From NCBI GenBank assembly GCA_945871455.1, contig CAMBXJ010000187.1, positions 1 through 8,054 on the forward strand: a DNA stretch of 8,054 nucleotides, given 5' to 3'. Shown piece after piece: positions 5,999 to 8,054 of this stretch. The number at the start of each line of letters is the position of its first letter. The first letter of the stretch is position 1. Source of the DNA: Asaia bogorensis (lineage in GTDB: Bacteria > Pseudomonadota > Alphaproteobacteria > Acetobacterales > Acetobacteraceae). A program made the position numbers and the translations under genes. The notes under the pieces are model-generated. The model ran no database searches. It saw only the letters and a program-made list of their open reading frames with translations, and was not told the DNA's origin.

Positions 5999-8054
5999 TC
6001 AGCCGATCCGTCCTTCGTTCACCAGATCGACCGCCTTCGCCACAGCGCGCAACGCATCCGGCAGGATCGCGCGCCGGCCCGCCGGCAACACCCGGGGATC
6101 GACGCGCGTGGACAGCGGCACGCCGGCGCGCGCGTCCGCCAGTTGCTGCATGAGGCAGGCTTCCAGCAGCAGCCCATGCGCCAGAATCACCGCGTCGATG
6201 TCTGACGTGGCGCCGATGCCCCGGGCCAGCACGGCGCGCAACCGATCGACCGTGGCATGCGCGGGCAGATGGTGGCGGATCGACAGGACACGGGCCGCGG
6301 TGAAGATCGGCATCAACCCATGCTTCTTCAGGTCCACCCGGCCATCCTCCGTGCGCAGGCGCCCGAACAGGGTCAGCGGCGGGCGCGCCCGGGTTGCCTC
6401 GGCGGCCAGGAGTTTGAGGAAGTCGGGCGCGGCGTGGCCTGCTTTGTAGGCGTGGGCGCGGATGCTTTCGGCCAGGGCGGGGTCGCCATGGACCGGGGCC
6501 AGATCGAAGAAGATGTCGACGCTCAACAGGTCCTCCGGGCGCTGGCGTCGGACCCAGCGGTCGATCTGCGCGTGCCAGCCGGCCAGGCTCAGGCGCCAGG
6601 CGGCGTTCTTCGCCATCACCCCGCCCTGGCAGAACGGCACCCCGACCTCATCCAGGATGGCGGTCATATGCGCGGCCATGGCGGCGAACCAACGATCCTC
6701 GGGACCGTCGGGATCGCCGCAGGCGAAGACGATCGCGTTGTCCTGATCCGCCGCCAGCAGGCTTTCCCCACGTCCGGCCGAACCCAGCACCATCACGCAA
6801 TACGGGACAGGCGGGCCGCCCAACCCGGCTTCCACCATGCGCGCCTCCGCCATCTCCGAGGCTCTTTGGGTCAGCGCCCTGATCTCGGTGCTGATGACGG
6901 CGGCGATCGCACGGGCCTCGACGTCCTCGGCCAGGAGCAGGCGCGCCATTTCGGGCACGCGGGCCCAGGCGGTGCCGAGTTCGGCGGTGGTCTTGGCGCT
7001 ATCGATCTGATCGCCCAGGACGATCGCGGACTGGGCGCGCTGGCGCAGCAGGTTGCGCGGGGTCAGCGCGCCGACCAGGTCCCCGCCGGCATCGATCACG
7101 CCGAGATGGCGTAAGCCGAGGCGGGTCATGCGGCCGATGGCGCGATAGACGAAATCGTCTGCCCGCACGCATTCCAGCGGCATCGTGGCAAGGGTTGCGA
7201 GCGGCGCGCGCAGGGCGGCGTCACCCTGGGCATGCAGCGCGCGAATGATGTCGCGCTCCGTCACGATACCCCACGGGGTAGCGGCGTGGACGCCGCCCTG
7301 TCGGACGAACACCGAACTGATCCCGGTCCCGGCCAGGATGGCGATGCCCTGGGCGACGGTGGCGGCCGCGTCCAGGCTGACCGGCGGGGTCGTCATCACG
7401 TCACGCACCAAGTGGCGGTAGGGAAATCCGTCGATCCGTTCCAGCGGGCCCTGTCGGTCCGCGATCCCGGGCACAGGCGGGCCTCCCACCGCGAGGAGGG
7501 CGCTTTTGGTCCGTGCCATGCGTTCCGCGAGGCGGCTGGATGCGGCCTCGGCTTCCGCCAGGGTGCGGATGCCGCGTTCCCGCAGCAGGGGTAGCAAGGC
7601 GAGGAACACGCCGGCGGCGGCCACGGCGTCACCGGTGGCGGTATGGCGCGCGGTGATGGGCACGGACAGACGCGTGCACAGGCTGTCCAGGTCATCCTGT
7701 CGCAGATTGGCGAATGCCACGCCCGCCAGCAGACGGACATCCAAGGTCCGGGGCGCGGTCCAGGGGAGGCCGGCTCGCTGATGCGCGCGGGCCAGGATCG
7801 CCATGTCGAAGGCAATCGTGTGGCCGACGACAACGCTGTCTCCCAGGAAAGCCGCCAGGCTTGGCGCGACCGCGGCGAAAGATGGGGCGCCGGCGACATG
7901 GGCAGCGGTCAGCCCGTGGATCGCGGTCGCGCCTGGGGGGATCGGCTGTTCGGGATCGACCAGACTCTCAAACCGGTCATTGGGATCGACCTGTCCGTTC
8001 CGCGGACGCACGGCGCCGATCTGGATGACCCGCGCCGACCGCGGATCGAGCCCG
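5999..8054 (-). CDS. DEDDh 3'-5' exonuclease - CBS pair - DUF294 nucleotidyltransferase fusion, N-terminus off window
   Basis: The frame stays open to the window edge: 14 codons before the GTG at 8011 read GLDPRSARVIQIGA, the stretch that follows FDxETT in DnaQ-like exonucleases, so the start is outside and the GTG is internal. Numbering from that GTG (670 residues): exonuclease, about 1-145, with Exo II GHTIAFD (Asp69) and Exo III HTATGD (His123, Asp128); linker, 146-200; two CBS repeats, about 203-260 and 270-325, which usually bind adenine nucleotides; DUF294 region, about 330-490, with LGSAGRGE (409-416) and the metal-binding DQD (Asp422, Asp424) of GlnD-like nucleotidyltransferases; DUF294 C-terminal helical domain, about 495-660. 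The visible catalytic residues are intact; Exo I (DxE) cannot be seen. It is probably a soluble, nucleotide-sensing protein. Exonuclease and CBS/DUF294 genes are, to my knowledge, often adjacent near sodium/solute (acetate-type) symporters; here they are fused. Its biological substrate is unknown. Confidence 0.9.
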   Translation of the reverse strand, partial: GLDPRSARVIQIGAVRPRNGQVDPNDRFESLVDPEQPIPPGATAIHGLTAAHVAGAPSFAAVAPSLAAFLGDSVVVGHTIAFDMAILARAHQRAGLPWTAPRTLDVRLLAGVAFANLRQDDLDSLCTRLSVPITARHTATGDAVAAAGVFLALLPLLRERGIRTLAEAEAASSRLAERMARTKSALLAVGGPPVPGIADRQGPLERIDGFPYRHLVRDVMTTPPVSLDAAATVAQGIAILAGTGISSVFVRQGGVHAATPWGIVTERDIIRALHAQGDAALRAPLATLATMPLECVRADDFVYRAIGRMTRLGLRHLGVIDAGGDLVGALTPRNLLRQRAQSAIVLGDQIDSAKTTAELGTAWARVPEMARLLLAEDVEARAIAAVISTEIRALTQRASEMAEARMVEAGLGGPPVPYCVMVLGSAGRGESLLAADQDNAIVFACGDPDGPEDRWFAAMAAHMTAILDEVGVPFCQGGVMAKNAAWRLSLAGWHAQIDRWVRRQRPEDLLSVDIFFDLAPVHGDPALAESIRAHAYKAGHAAPDFLKLLAAEATRARPPLTLFGRLRTEDGRVDLKKHGLMPIFTAARVLSIRHHLPAHATVDRLRAVLARGIGATSDIDAVILAHGLLLEACLMQQLADARAGVPLSTRVDPRVLPAGRRAILPDALRAVAKAVDLVNEGRIG

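Noticed and set aside
6257..7114. 285-residue + strand open frame opposite the exonuclease/DUF294 gene
   Set aside because: It is antisense to CBS and nucleotidyltransferase coding sequence, and its Gly/Arg/His-rich translation is typical of shadow frames in GC-rich DNA.
1..8054. CRISPR array, tRNA, rRNA, insertion sequence or phage genes
   Set aside because: No regularly spaced repeats, no tRNA-like cloverleaf, no transposase or integrase motifs were seen in any frame.

Overview
The window is GC-rich DNA, probably from an alphaproteobacterium, plausibly the Rhodospirillales/Acetobacteraceae side. This rests on the GC-rich third codon positions, the FolE and crotonase sequences, and a dispersed inverted-repeat element (about 2623-2715) of a type common between genes in alphaproteobacteria. 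The taxon is an inference from sequence style; no rRNA or other marker is present.

Layout, left to right. (1) Positions 1-561 hold the C-terminal bulk of GTP cyclohydrolase I (folE, + strand), cut by the left edge. (2) A 205-bp gap carries a 29-bp imperfect palindrome, followed by a small single-domain cupin (767-1144, +). (3) The gap 1145-1363 separates the cupin from a convergent crotonase. It is unusually rich in inverted repeats: a 10-bp GC hairpin, a 14-bp hairpin, an 18-bp near-palindrome and a degenerate triplet of short repeats. (4) An enoyl-CoA hydratase/isomerase-family protein is on the - strand (1364-2155). (5) About 616 bp without a convincing gene follow, holding a perfect 10-bp dyad and the dispersed inverted repeat. 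(6) A compact three-gene + strand operon (2772-5885) encodes a periplasmic membrane-fusion protein, a MacB/LolC-type FtsX permease and a LolD/DevA-type ATPase. (7) After a short convergent gap, a long - strand gene (5999 to beyond 8054) encodes a fusion of a DEDDh 3'-5' exonuclease, a CBS pair and a DUF294 nucleotidyltransferase. Its N-terminus lies outside the window.

How the genes work together. The three ABC genes clearly form one machine, an efflux or export pump of the DevBCA/split-MacAB kind. It would need a TolC-type outer-membrane channel, which is not in the window. The other genes look independent: folE serves tetrahydrofolate or queuosine precursor synthesis, the crotonase acts on acyl-CoA, and the cupin substrate is unknown. 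The exonuclease-CBS-DUF294 protein is the least understood gene here and the best candidate for unexplored biology. Its parts are known, and separate exonuclease and CBS/DUF294 genes are often neighbours in other bacteria, but what the assembled protein does is not established. I found no CRISPR array, tRNA, rRNA, insertion sequence or phage gene.
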